A program made the translations under genes and the position numbers. The notes beneath the pieces were generated by a model. The model was not told where the DNA came from and did no database searches. It worked only from the letters and a program-made list of their open reading frames with translations. Positions 21,332 to 32,842 of a stretch of DNA of 60,952 nt are shown in pieces. Within the stretch, counting starts at the first letter, position 1. The number at the start of each line of letters is the position of its first letter. This DNA comes from Pigoraptor chileana (lineage: Eukaryota; Opisthokonta; Filasterea): the NCBI GenBank assembly GCA_943704495.1, contig CALSCR010003187.1, forward strand, positions 1-60,952, given 5' to 3'.

Positions 21332-23122
21332 TCACGTGGCTCGTCGCCCGGGACCCATACGATGAGCGCGCTCGGTTTCCCACTGTCGCTCGTCTGCGCG
21401 GTCCAGAAACGCCTTCTTCTCGAGATAGCCATCCTTGTTGTGGTGCGTGAGCTCGTCGTCGATGCCCTCTGCCTGCTTGAACGTCTGCCAGTCGAGCCGC
21501 GACTTTTCGAGGGTTGATATTTTCGGTGGTTTGAATTTGGATAGAATGTCGTCGAGGGCACTCTTCGGAGGGGCTGGCCTGCGAGACAAAATTAATGTCG
21601 AGTTGCGATCAGAAAAAATAAAAACATTACAAACAAAAAACAAAGCTCATTTACATATTTTCGAGTTGGATTGTGCGCTTTGTGCCTGAGGCGTTTTGAG
21701 CACTGAAGGAATGCCACTCAACACATGTGAACTCCATGGCCGTAGCGCCTACGACACAGACTGGAATCCTACACCTTCCTCTCCACAGACACATGCGTGT
21801 ACATACACATTGATATAATACTGACACTGGAAGTACAAAGACATGCGCGTTGATACTCATATCGTTCATACTATAAAACTCTTGCCAATGCATCTCCAAA
21901 GTTGTCTGAGCGCTCATGCTCTCAGGCACCCACTTTTGCTGTTGCGTTGACGATGACACCTTCTCGGTGACTGATATCGTTTCCCCCGCAAAGCTAAATG
22001 TTTTAGTCACTGTTTTCGGCGCTTCTACAGCAGACGACGCCTGCACATCGTGACAGTGAGAAATGCAGGGCGGACGAGCGAGAGGTAAGCAGGAAAGTCC
22101 TGTTGGGAGCAAACCCCTAACAGACAGATTTGACGCAAGAAGCAGTGCGGGCTACCACCAGCACTTGTCGGTTGCCAGACAGACATACCGTTGCACCGAT
22201 GCCCATGGACGCAAAGCGACTTGGCTTCTTTGGTGGCAGCTCAGAGGGTGCCTGCCACAAATGTACGCACACACACAGATACACGAGTTACACAGAGTCA
22301 CACATACACACACACGCAAAATAAAGTCCAAGGAGCGATTCAGATGGCATTCCAATTCACTCTAAGGATATACACAAGTAGCCTTCATAAGTGTGATGCT
22401 CGCGACGTTGCCATAGATACATATTACTAGCGACCCAAAAACACACACATACAAACAATGATTGATGGTTACCGTGGATACCACCGCAGCTTTTGGTGGC
22501 GCAACATCCTTCTTAAACGAGTCCCACAATGACTCTATTCGCGCCTTCTTTTCCGGGTTTTCGTCAGCCTTGAGCTCAGCACTCGCGGCAGAGTCCCTGG
22601 ACGGCCAGATGGCAATGGTGGTCGCACTATTACACAACGGGACAGAGAGCGAGACAGACATAAAGAGAAAAGGGCATAAACGTGACGGAGAACGGGGCAG
22701 AGGACTGCATGCACTGAAGCTGGGGCAGTGGATTTAAACCACGATTACAGGCCGTAAACAATGCTCCAATCTGGATCCAAAATACTTTCCACATGCCTTT
22801 TGGCAGACTTGTGCAGTGCATCGTCAGCCCTTTTGCGCTTTGTGCGCGGACCAGTTGCGAGAGCGTTGCCTTGAACGGCAAGGTCGTCGTCTGTGTCTGC
22901 AGCGGGCGAGTCACTGTCGGACGCCGCATCTGCAGTTGGCCGGTCACCCACACCAATTAAAACACACGACAGCACTCACTCACTGAGATTTCACAGTCGC
23001 ATGCACACGTTGACAACGAGAGTGGATGGCACTGGCCATTTGCACTTGCCAGAGGGTGCATATTCCTCGTCCTCCTCCTCGGAACTGAGGAGGTCTTCCT
23101 CGTCCTGCTTCGCAGCCGCCAT
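21332..23122 (-). CDS. CFDP1: SWC5/CFDP1 (BCNT-C domain) protein
   Basis: This is a BCNT-family protein: Swc5 of the yeast SWR1 complex, CFDP1 in animals, involved in H2A.Z deposition. Exons on the minus strand are 23122-23050, 22929-22797, 22596-22482, 22251-22189, 22040-21934 and 21578-21332, giving 245 residues. The N-terminus is acidic (EEDLLSSEEEDEEYAPS), like the histone-binding part of Swc5. The C-terminus holds the BCNT-C domain: ISTLEKSRLDWQTFKQAEGI, DELTHHNKDGYLEKKAFLDR. A conserved TKTFSFAGE block precedes it. Intron 1 needs a GC donor (CTCTG|GCAAGT). Intron 2 is best served by AAAAG|GCATGT, although a GT donor a few bases later with a different acceptor is also in frame. The family call is firm. 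Confidence 0.9.
21677..21710 (+). repeat. Second dispersed module, copy 2
   Basis: The segment TTTGTGCCTGAGGCGTTTTG and a following GCACTGAAGG match the modules at 11313-11350 and 45203-45228. It lies antisense in SWC5 intron 5, sixteen bases before repeat copy D. Confidence 0.5.
21726..21774 (+). repeat. Dispersed ~50-base repeat, copy D
   Basis: This copy is antisense in SWC5 intron 5: TGTGAACTCCATGGCCGTAG, then CGCCTACGACACAGAC and TGGAATCCTACACC. It is nearly full length. Confidence 0.75.
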
Positions 23123-23671
23123 CCTCACACGAGCTCAAACCAAATCTATATCAACTATTTAGGCCACCACAATGCACAGCGGTGCTCTCATTTAGTGAAA
23201 ACGAGAGGTTGCCATTGGCTCTATGATCACGGGATGATAATGTTACGCCACTCAAACTTGTATGGACGGCCGAGGTCACTTTTGGCGGGAGCGGTCACGT
23301 GACCGAAAGCGACGCCGAAAAGCTATAGTGCAAATTTATAAATAGATTTGCAAGCACACAACTGTTAATGTGTTTTTCTCTATGAAAAGCTATGCAAGGA
23401 CGCAGATTCACACAGGGGATCAGCCCAGCATATAGTGGCCGTGGCCACTCTGCTGACCGGTCTCTTTCTCGTTGCAAAATAATAATAATGAAGATTGCTT
23501 CCAGCGCGTTGATCATGTGCCAGCACTGTTTGATTCCTGCCAGCCACATCGGGCAAGCATTCGGTTACACCGACGGCGCATAATTCAAGATGAGGCACTT
23601 CATAAAATTCGAAGGAAGAAAGTCGCAGATAGTCAAGGACAGCGACGTGCCACCACAATACTTGACAACGA
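23123..23671. other. Divergent promoter SWC5 / zinc-finger-like gene
   Basis: This spacer contains the 12-base palindrome at 23293-23304. A 67-codon open frame starting at 23590 overlaps the right gene in another frame and may be 5' leader. No other gene seen. Confidence 0.5.
23293..23304. promoter_or_regulatory. Palindromic E-box GGTCACGTGACC
   Basis: This perfect 12-base palindrome lies 170 bases upstream of the SWC5 start codon. The core CACGTG is a bHLH or bHLH-ZIP target in many eukaryotes. Flanking GT/AC is shared with the sites at 32639 and 32657. Confidence 0.5.
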
Positions 23672-24387
23672 ATGTGTGCACCCGCAAGAATGGTCGCTCC
23701 GACCGAGGTTTTCAAGTGCATCGACTGCCCACCAGACGCGAAAGCTTTCGTCAAGTCATCAATCGGCAAGCACGCTTATATTCACAGCGGTGACAAGATG
23801 AAGTGCGGCAAGTGCGGGGCCGAGATAACAAGCCGAGCAATGTCACGCCACATGAAGAATCCCTCTGCAAAAGCGCACGCCAGCAGCACGACCACTCCGA
23901 TCCCTCGCAAGAAGAGCCAGTCAGCTCGCTCACGCGCGGTGGCCGCTCCATACCCCGGTACCACGGATCACTCTGCAACACCCAGCGTGGCCCTGCCTTC
24001 TCACGCAGCGACATCAGCCCATTCACATGGTGTGCTGGTGGACATTGTTGAAAACCGCGCGTCGAAGACATCCCAGGGCACGGCGACGGACTGGATTTCG
24101 ACATCACATGGGACTCATTCGATCGCCCAGGCTACGACGCGGCTGGTATGGATACGCCTCGCCAGTGTCTGGGCACACAGTACACAAGCGACCTTACACA
24201 GCCATGCAATAACGACAATATCGACCCCAACTCATGGAATGACAACAACAGTGTCGACGAGACCTTCCAAGACAACACCACTCTCCTGCTCGACAACTTC
24301 CTCCACGACATGAATCAAATGTCCTCAACAGCACCCTTCTTGAAGGATCGACGGCCTGATGGCATTGGTTCCCAAGGTTCCATCTGA
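23672..24387 (+). CDS. Orphan zinc-finger-like protein
   Basis: I do not recognise this protein. The model has two exons, 23672-24029 and 24077-24387, joined across a 47-base intron with GT-AG borders that restores one frame, giving 222 residues. An internal start at 23690 is possible. The N-terminal part has paired cysteines and histidines: CIDCPPDAKAF with a following KHAYIHSG, then MKCGKCGAEI with MSRHMKNPSAKAH. This suggests one or two C2H2-like fingers. The middle is Ser/Thr/Ala/Pro-rich and basic. The C-terminal half is acidic and Asn/Asp-rich (DFDITWDSFDRPGY; NNDNIDPNSWNDNNSVDE), like a transcriptional activation region. DNA binding is an inference. The intron is shorter than most here, which is the weak point of the model. 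Confidence 0.5.
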
Positions 24388-25098
24388 CCTGTTTCGCGAA
24401 CGACCATCTAAAGGCTCCGAACTCACTCAGGAGTTGCAAAGACGTGTCCGTTGTACATCGTCGTATCGATTGGGCGGCATGATTGAAGCGCGTGCGTGCC
24501 TGCGATTTGGTTTTCTAACTTGCTACAAAAGGGCACATGCGTATTACAGAGGCTTTACAACCATACTCCGAGTCAATTTGCTCATGTGGTGCGCATTTAA
24601 TGCACAAGAAAAGTCCAATCCACTCTTATCTCCTCCGCCCGGCTCCCTCCGCCGCCCGGCTCCCCACGCCCGCCATGCACTGTACTTATTGTGAACACAT
24701 GGATGGAACGCACTTGCGGATCAAAGAAAATCTTTTGTACGTGTGCGTGCCTGTGCCGACTACAATACAGTGATCAGATTGCCGAAGAAATGGCTTCTGT
24801 GGTAATCAGCGGCGCAATTAATTTGGAACTGGAGTGAAATATGGGCTGAAATTCACGTAAAGCGCCAATAAACGAAGACCGTGCGGCAAAGTGGCCTGTC
24901 ATCATCATTATCCACCCGATTTTTCCGGTCACACGTGTGTTTGTTTCTTGCTCTCAAACGTTCATCTTTTCAACACTGAACTAAAGCTGCATTCACATTT
25001 TGTCTGTTTATTCAACTTTTGAAGGCGCTCCTTCTTATCATTAATTTCGTGGTATATTTAAATCTACAAGCGTCCTTTGACGGAGTAGTTGTGTGGGA
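24388..25098. other. Spacer before PABPN1
   Basis: Both neighbours are on the plus strand, so this is the 3' region of the zinc-finger-like gene and the PABPN1 promoter. A short C-rich tandem repeat (CGCCCGGCTCCC, two units, near 24637-24672) is present. No gene seen. Confidence 0.6.
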
Positions 25099-26816
25099 AT
25101 GTCGAAAGAGGAAGAGTTCGAGGGACTTGAAGGAGATGGGGAGGAAACCTTTGCTGCGGGAGATGAGGCCGCCGATGCTAAGGATGCCGCCGACGAGCTT
25201 GAAGATCCGGTACGTTTGCAAATTGCATGCCGAGCGGTGCTTGTGATTGCTGGTTTTGAGTGATGCAGCAATCGAATTTTTTTGCTGAGTCGACCTTAAA
25301 CTGGAGGACGCTACTGTACGTTGCGTTTTTACGGTGCCGAAATCTTATGCTGTTATCACATACGAAACGCATTCTCGAAATGAATTGCATTTGTAGGAGC
25401 TTGAGGCGATGAAGCGGCGCGTACAAGAGATGGAAGAGGAGGCTCGCAAACTGCGCGAGATGCAAAATGAAGTGGAAAAGCAGATGAACATGACGGCTGG
25501 AGGTGTGTGTTTACATCGACCCTTATCGCCTTTTGGATTGTTTCGTCCGTTTGTTTGTGCCATTTGTCGCATGGAGCAGCTAGCTCACACAATGCTCAAT
25601 TTCTTCACACGTCTAGCCTCTTCCGATTCAAAGGAAGAGATTGATGGACGGTCCATTTACGTCGGCAACGTGAGTATTTCGCCTGATTACTTTATCCGCA
25701 CACATGTTCTATTGCGATTCTTTGTGTTATGCGTGCGTGCGAGCGTGCGAATGTGCTTTTGTGTCTTCTGCAACACCAGAGGGGCCTAATCTGCGGGAAT
25801 CCACAACACAACATACGTGCAGGTCGACTATGCGTCCACCCCAGAGGAGCTTCAAAACCACTTTGCCGCGTGCGGGACCATCAACCGAGTAACAATTCTG
25901 ACAGACAAATTCACGGGACATCCGAAGGGGTGCGTACTGGACTCACTGCGATAAGAATGCACCTGCTGTTGTCGTATATGTCGGCTGGTTGTGGGGACAA
26001 CGCTTCACTTCACTACATTGCCTTACGTTTTTTGGTGCAAATATCACAATTTGGGCGCAGCTTTGCATACGTTGAGTTTGCAGATCCTGAGGCTGTCAGC
26101 AATGCGCTTGCATTGAACGAGTCGCTGTTCCGGGGCCGACAGATCAAGGTGATTAAAGTGACTTTGTGGCAGTCATTTGCGTACGCACGTACATGCTTTC
26201 TGCAACGACCTGTGCGTTGTTGTTGGTTTGCATACAGTGGCAGTTCATTGATTATTTGCGTATCACGTGAGTGTCTGTATTGTCGGGTGGCCCACTGGCA
26301 ATCTTTGTACCAGCCCACCGCATTTCTTTTGGTTCATTTATGCGTTGTGTGTATTATGCATACGTTCACCTCCCCTCCCCCTATGATGCCGAATGCAATG
26401 ACGTGCAGGTGACGTCCAAGCGGACCAACCAGCCCGGCTTTGGGGCGCGTGGGCGTGGGCGTGGGCGTGGCGGATATGCTCCGCGTGGTGGACGCGGATT
26501 CCACGGCGCACCCGGCGGTTTCTATGGCACCGGCCCATACAGGCCACGGTTCAGGTGAGGATCCCCTGCACTGGACCCACACTGAGCGACTCGAGTCGGA
26601 TCCACTCGATCCACTCGATCCACTTGATCCACTTGGATCGCACAAAATACACCCAATAAGCAATGCATGCAACACTGAATGATGTACTGCGTCAGTAAAT
26701 GCGGCTGTGCAAGCGACCGATGGAAGGATTTGCACGTGCCATCACGACTTACACGTTGCTGTTTTGCGTCTGGCTGCCTCTTTAGGAATCGCCGCGCCTT
26801 CTTTGCACCATACTGA
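25099..26816 (+). CDS. PABPN1: Nuclear poly(A)-binding protein 1 (PABPN1/PABP2)
   Basis: This is the nuclear poly(A)-binding protein that stimulates poly(A) polymerase and sets tail length. Exons are 25099-25209, 25397-25502, 25617-25669, 25823-25929, 26061-26148, 26409-26554 and 26786-26816, giving 213 residues. An acidic N-terminus precedes the family coiled-coil ([28 protein letters not shown]). A single RRM follows ([43 protein letters not shown]). The tail is Arg/Gly-rich ([18 protein letters not shown]). An in-frame TGA lies directly after 26554, but splicing to a last exon yields [10 protein letters not shown], matching the aromatic C-terminus SWYSPY of animal PABPN1, so I prefer the spliced end. 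Translation through the unspliced end would lose only nine residues. Confidence 0.93.
26595..26640 (+). repeat. GATCCACT decamer repeat in PABPN1 intron 6
   Basis: Four to five units of a 10-base repeat (GATCCACTCG and GATCCACTTG) lie shortly after the intron 6 donor. Confidence 0.8.
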
Positions 26817-27678
26817 GTGTACTACGTGTGAACGCGTTGACGGAATCCGGCCAAGCAAGGACTCCCACAAGATGGTCTCGCGGCCGTTGTGAGCGTCTGG
26901 CTGTCCGTGCGTAAGGTGTGCACCCAGCATGGCGCATGGGTGTTTCAGTGCGTATGTCATCGCGGATGTGCGTTTGTATCTCTGCCTTTTGCATTGCTCG
27001 TTTTGCGCGTATTGTGGATATGGTGTCGTCATTTGATGGGGAATGACCAAGAAGAACTGATGTCAAAAAATTGAAGGGGCCAAAAAAAAACAGAAGAAGA
27101 AAAAATTAACAGAAAAAATGTTTCCGGTTGAAAAACAAGAGGCAATGAGGGCGAAAAATAAGGGGTTCTGTGTGGTTCAAGAAAAGGAAGAAGGAAGAGA
27201 AGGCACAAAAAGTCTGAAATGGCAAAAACAAAAAACACACAAAAAGAAGTGCCGAAAAGGAGAGCAAGGAGAAGAAAAACGAACGGAAATTCAAAAACGG
27301 ACAAAAATGGGAGGGGTCATATCTCGCACGCTTGCTGTGGCAAGATTGTCTTGCGAAAGTTTCGTGTTGTATGAACTTCGTGCGTGTGTGTGTGTGCCCT
27401 GTGTCTTCACAGCATTGCCTGATATGAGTTGAGCAGTGCCGGCGTACGTTTGCAACTGTTTCATTGTTGCGTTGTGGACTGAGATCATTTTCGATGAAAC
27501 TTAATTTTGTGTTTATGTGTTTGGTGTCGCAGGTGACGGGCGGCGACACATTGTGAACCGAGTGCGAATGTATTGCAGGCTTGAGACGCGCACGACACGA
27601 CAAACACACACTATACGCACACAAGACATGCACAAGCAGCACGCAAAAATAGTGCGGTTGCTATTATTTGCACATTGC
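26817..27678. other. Convergent spacer PABPN1 / SPT16
   Basis: This 862-base spacer lies between facing stop codons. A strongly purine-rich, A-rich block occupies about 27066-27310 on the plus strand. Long open frames on the opposite strand there are products of base composition. No gene seen. Confidence 0.65.
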
Positions 27679-30600
27679 TTAGCGGCGACGTGCGGGTGCA
27701 GGCTTTCCCTTTGCTGCCGGAGCCGCCTTCTTTGTAGGCGCCGCTGGCTTGGCCTTCTTCTTGGGACGGTCATCGTCACTGTCCTCATCCTCGCTGTAGC
27801 GTCCGCGCTTGCGATCGTCCTCGCCAAATTGCTCCATGTCGGCTGCGCAGGAAGGCGGGGAGGACAGAAGATATATAAAGTGTGATAAGGGGTTCAGGTC
27901 AAATACATCGGATTCCCATTGTGTGAATAGCGACCTCCGCACGACTACACCAATGCAAATGATGCACCAATGAAACTAAGAGGCACGGGCAGGTGAGTCA
28001 GACCAACAAACGAGTAACGGCTTCAAGCCGTGCACAATGGCGCACAGATGCCACGAGCGAGACACGAACCTCTCCTGGCCTCCTCCTCGAGCTCCTCCCA
28101 GGTCTTTCCCTCCTCCTCCTCCTCCTCCTCCTCGTCTTCATCCTCGTCGCTGTCCTCGTCGTCCTCGTCGTAGTCGTCGCTGCTTCCGTCTTCTTCCTCC
28201 TCCTCCTCCTCCTCGCTGCTCTCCTCAACCGCAAACTCACCGTCAGACGACATCATCTCTTCGTCGCTGTCCGCGGCATCGGCATCGCCCCCGCCAGTCT
28301 GATGGTCAATTCATGCAGACAACCACAAAGAAGAACGACAAAGAAGTGTGAGCAGGGATCACCAGACGCATCATGTCATTCCTTACAGCTGTACCCACAT
28401 CAAAGCGAAAAGGACAGATGCACATCCAGAAGAGAAGACGTACCGTTCCGCGCTGCTCGGGAGCCCTCTGCAAGATATCGTCCCAAAACTCTCCGTAGCG
28501 AATGTCCCAGCCTCCAAGGTCGAAAAAGTCCTTTGGATCCGCCACGATCGTCTTCATGATCTTTGGCCAGTTGAGGTTGACGGGTCCCTCCTCGTAGCGG
28601 ATGTCCGTTTCGTTGAGCCACTGCTTAACGCCGTCTTGTCCCTCGAGGCGTTGCATGGGGATGGATGTGATCGTGGTGACGGGGCGTGTGTAGTCCTTGT
28701 AGATGATCACCATATCGAAGGACTTCAAAGCAAGCTGCACGCGCTCAAAGTACACGAGCTCAATGTCGTCGAGGCTGACCAGGAACGGCGGCGGCTCGAT
28801 GAGGCTGACCAGGCAGTAGGCAGTCGGCATCATCACCACGTTGCTCTTGTTGGGCACTCCCGTAAACGCAAGGTCGCGGAAGGGCATGTCAAATTTGAGG
28901 TCGCAGCCGTGCTGGTTCTTGTCCTTCTCGCACAGACGCTGCACTTGCTCGCAGAATTCCTGCAGTGGGGATTGCAGTGATTGCACGGCGCGAAGAAGGA
29001 CGATTCAAATTCTGCCCACACACACCTGGCAAACAAGATCTGCACTGTCTTTATGTATGCGAGACCACAAAAGGTGGCCTGCAAGCCAGCCACACACAAC
29101 ACGGCCACCACACCTTGAACATGCGATTGATCTTCTGTCGTCGCAAACGGTCCTGCTTCTCTGCTTCGAGTTCGTCGCGGTCAGCAAAGTTGCGGCGGCG
29201 ACGGCTGTTGTCCGTTTCGTCAAAGCCAATGACCTCCTGCATGAAGGTGATGTCCTTGTGCTTCTTCTTCTCGACGAGGATCGGGTTGAACAGGTGCAGG
29301 TGGATGAGAACGCGCTCCTCACGCTCGCACGGCTGGAAAATGGCGTGGCGAATGTTTGTGTATATAATGTCAAGCTTGTCGTTCTTTGTTGTCGTGAAAC
29401 GAAAGCCGTTAATGTGGGCTTCCAGGCTGCCAAACACTTTGCCACGTCCAATGTTCGGGCGAATGGTGAGTTCGTTCAATCGGGGAATGTCCTCTCGTCT
29501 GGCACGGCTCATAATGAGCGCCTGCGGTGCGTGGGGCAAGTAAGTTCCACATTTTCAATTTTTTCGAACCAATACACTCAAGCGATTTCATGCTATGGGT
29601 CGACAACGAGTGAGGTAATCGACATCGCCATGAATGACAGCACTTGCAACGACAACACCCACTACTGAAGCACATACCGGCTGGGAAATGAGATCCGCCT
29701 GCTCCTTGCGCTCAGTTTCCGCAGCCTTGAACTTCTTCTGAGCATCCTTAAAATTTTCCGCGACATGTGTGTAATGCTTTGCGTCAGATCCGCGCAGAGT
29801 CAGCTCTCGAATGTAAATGCTTGCGGCGGATGCGTCGGCAGTTCCCTTTTGCACCGCAATTCCAGGCGTGACAAAGTTCACTCGCAGAGTCGCAGCTTTT
29901 GCCTCGTCGCCCTTGACCACGCTCTTCACCATCGAAATGTGGAAAGGTACGAGATATCCGAACATCGGCAGGAGGAGCGTCTTGGCATTGACGTCGAGAA
30001 ACGGGCGCTGCTCGCGCACCTCGGGGGCGGTCTGCGGGACGGCCGACAGCGATTTGTACGACACGGCTGTCGACGCTGCCGCCTGCCCGCCTGCGCCCCC
30101 AAGGCCTCCAATGACACGACGGCGCGCCTCATCGTTCTTCTTGCGGATCAGCTCTTCTTGCCTCTTCTGTGCCTCTTCGCCGTTCGCATCGCCGTCGACC
30201 GCAGAAGCTGACGCCTTCTTTGCGGCCTCTCGACGACCCCGCGTCACCTGTTGGTCGCCTGCGTCCGCGGGACCGGCCTTGTCGGCGTCGGCGCCCTCGT
30301 CCTCAATCACATACTCCGTGCTGAGCGACGCCCCGGATGTGGCGATTGTCTGCAGCTGTTCAACGCCATTCGCTCCTTTCACTGGCGCAAGCTCCACAAT
30401 CACCGTGTCCGCCACATACGTAGCATACTTCTTCCCGCGCTCGTCGGCGGCGTCAGGACGTTCCAGGCCGTCAAAGCCGAGAGCAACATTGAAACACATG
30501 CCAGGTTCTACGAGACGCGAGTTTTTCCCGTCGATGAGCTGCGATGTCTCGCGAAAAAGAAGGCCCATTCCGAATCCAATATTCTTCGTCATCTTCGCCT

Positions 30601-32243
30601 CGAGTTCGGGCTTCTTTGTGCGGACCACGGCGACAGCGGCGTTGTAAGCGTCCGAGATGGGCGCGCCAGGCTTCAGTGCGGCAATCGCTGCATTGCGCGC
30701 ATCAATCAAAACTTTGTAAACGGCCTTCTGCTCTTCGCTGGGGTTCATGAAAAACGTGCGTGCAACATTGCTGCAATAGTCGTTGCATCGGATGCCAAGC
30801 GAACCGACAATGACCTTCGGGTGCACGAGCTCCTTGTCGCTCACTGCTGTCGGGCGGAGTGCGTACTTGCCGCCGCTCTGCACAAAGGGCTCATAGCACC
30901 ACTCGGCGGCCTCCCAGTCAACCTGAGAGAGCAGGATGCAATCAAGCGAGGAAAGCGCACGGCGTTGGTCAAAGTGGGCAAGAGTGACTCATGATTGTGA
31001 ATCTTGGATTGACCAGTGCGCCGCACAGCAAACAACGACACATGCGACAGTATAACAACCAACACACCTCGACAGCAGCAAGCTTCGAGTGTTTTGCCTG
31101 CGTCTTCTTTTCCGTCATCTCCTCCTGGACCTTGGAGAGATAGTCCGAGAAAGCGGCATGCGTGACCTTTTTATTGGCGTCGACAATGTCCTCCATGTGC
31201 GGAATAAACACGCGCTTCATGAAGGCGGCGGTTGCCTTTGCCGAAGCGCGGATCTCGTCGAGTTCGGCGGCGTCCTTCACGGCAACAAGCTCGCTCACAA
31301 TGCCCGCGACATCCACAAAGGTAAAGCCCTTTCCCTCGGCACGCACAAACGCATTCCACTGCTCCGCGAGCTCACCAGTCACCTCGTCCTTCTCAAATGC
31401 GCCGACAATCTTTCCACCGGCACTTTTACGGACGGCCGCTTCTAGTTTGGCGAAATTCTCCGTGTTGCTTTCCTTGGACAGGATCAGAAATTCGATGCGC
31501 GGACTGCCGCTCTTGGCGCCGCTCTCGACTTGCTTGAGAATGTTCACTGGTGACGCCGTAAAGCAAGAAAGATTAGCCAAGAGCACGACAGGGGGAGAAG
31601 ACATGCTTTGTGTTGCAGTCAAAAAACACAACACACAAAGGCTCAAAAGATTAACTGACGCTTAACAATGGCGTTTCATATTTCCACTTCAGAGAGAGAG
31701 CGTCAACATGTAACACATGGCCTCGCGCACCTTTCTCCTGACTGGCGAGGATCGTCACAGTGTCCGCCCCAAACACCGTGATTGTTTTTGGAAACTCATA
31801 GCCAAGCAGCCACATCTGCACAGCAGGGCGGTCGAGTCAACGCGCCTTTTGTTAACACGTGCTTTCACACACAATGGAAGCAAGCAAACCACAAATGTTT
31901 CGAGAGTGCGGGGATTCCGAGATAAACACACACAAACCCACTTGCAAAGTGGCCGTCTTCTGAAACATGACCGAGTCTGTCCCAGCGGGAATCACAATGG
32001 CATCCGCACCCTTGAAGGATCCATCTGTCCCCGACGCCTGTATAATCCGCATCATGCGCAACCCCGAAAATTTCAGGTTTAGCCCCTTCTCAATTCATTA
32101 TCAGTCAAATAGCACACTTGCGATTGCTGCCACTTAGTCGACCATCACAGGGAAGGTGCGAAAGACAGAGAACGCACCTTCCATGCCGAGTAAAGCGAAT
32201 CTAGTCTGCGATGAAACTTCGCAACGTCTATCTTTGGGGCCAT
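27679..32243 (-). CDS. SPT16: FACT complex subunit SPT16
   Basis: This is the large subunit of the FACT histone chaperone, which acts in transcription and replication through nucleosomes. Exons on the minus strand are 32243-32178, 32037-31942, 31815-31731, 31546-31068, 30922-29678, 29521-29114, 28959-28444, 28298-28070 and 27842-27679, giving 1095 residues; human SPT16 has 1047. The start MAPKIDVAKFHRRLDSLYSA matches the family N-terminus. The aminopeptidase-like domain includes VDWEAAEWCYEPFVQSGGKY and GFGMGLLFRE. The middle domain includes NGFRFTTTKNDKLDIIYTNI and FQPCEREE, and the SPT16 histone-binding middle region is followed by LNWPKIMKTIVADPKDFF. The C-terminus is a long Glu/Asp/Ser run, then KTWEELEEEARRADMEQF and a Lys/Pro-rich tail. 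Gene structure is unambiguous. Confidence 0.96.
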
Positions 32244-32842
32244 CCTGACAAGAGGCAACCGCTGCCGATGAGCAGTCGTCTGACCACCGCACACTGCACC
32301 ACAACGACAAGCAGCCAATCAGAAAATGTAAGGCCCTGCTGCTGCCAGTGCCAAACACAGCGCCAAATAGTCTTCCACTCTTCCAATAAAAAAAGATTCA
32401 CTCTCAAAATATTGTGTCGCGATTGCGCATCTTTGTTTCACAGTGGCGTTGTCTCCGTCTTTGAGTCACATGCGCAGAAATGGCGCCAAACAATTTTACT
32501 TCCCGCCTTAAAAAATAGACTCACAAAAGCTTGAACGTCAACAGGTTTTATTTTGTATCACGTTTAGTATGGATTCTATTTATTAGACCAAATATATTTT
32601 ATATGAAGTCACGATGAGGTCACATGCACGGCCGAATGTCACGTGATGCGCGTCTCTCACGTGACTGCGGGAACAGTTTGGTTTGCCGACTCAGTGGTCT
32701 GACTCCGGCAGTGCCGCGACAGACATAAAGCATCCACGGCGGTACGCAACAACTTTCTCTGTCTCTCTTCTGAATAAGTGACTTTATAGCACACACAAAT
32801 CTATGTTATAATATAGCTGATTGCAGAAGCAAGAGACCTAAA
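32244..32842. other. Divergent promoter SPT16 / TMEM208
   Basis: This 599-base bidirectional promoter holds two TCACGTGA sites 18 bases apart (32639-32646 and 32657-32664). An AT-rich stretch lies near 32560-32605. A 107-codon open frame on the plus strand (32211-32534) overlaps SPT16 exon 1 and is a shadow. Confidence 0.6.
32639..32664. promoter_or_regulatory. Paired TCACGTGA sites
   Basis: Two eight-base palindromes with CACGTG cores lie 18 bases apart in the SPT16/TMEM208 divergent promoter. They share the core and flanks of the palindrome in the SWC5 promoter. Binding by a bHLH-type factor is inferred. Confidence 0.5.

Noticed and set aside
27029-27642. Phe/Leu-rich open frames on the minus strand that look like membrane proteins
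   Set aside because: They are the complement of the A-rich purine block; the composition alone produces them.
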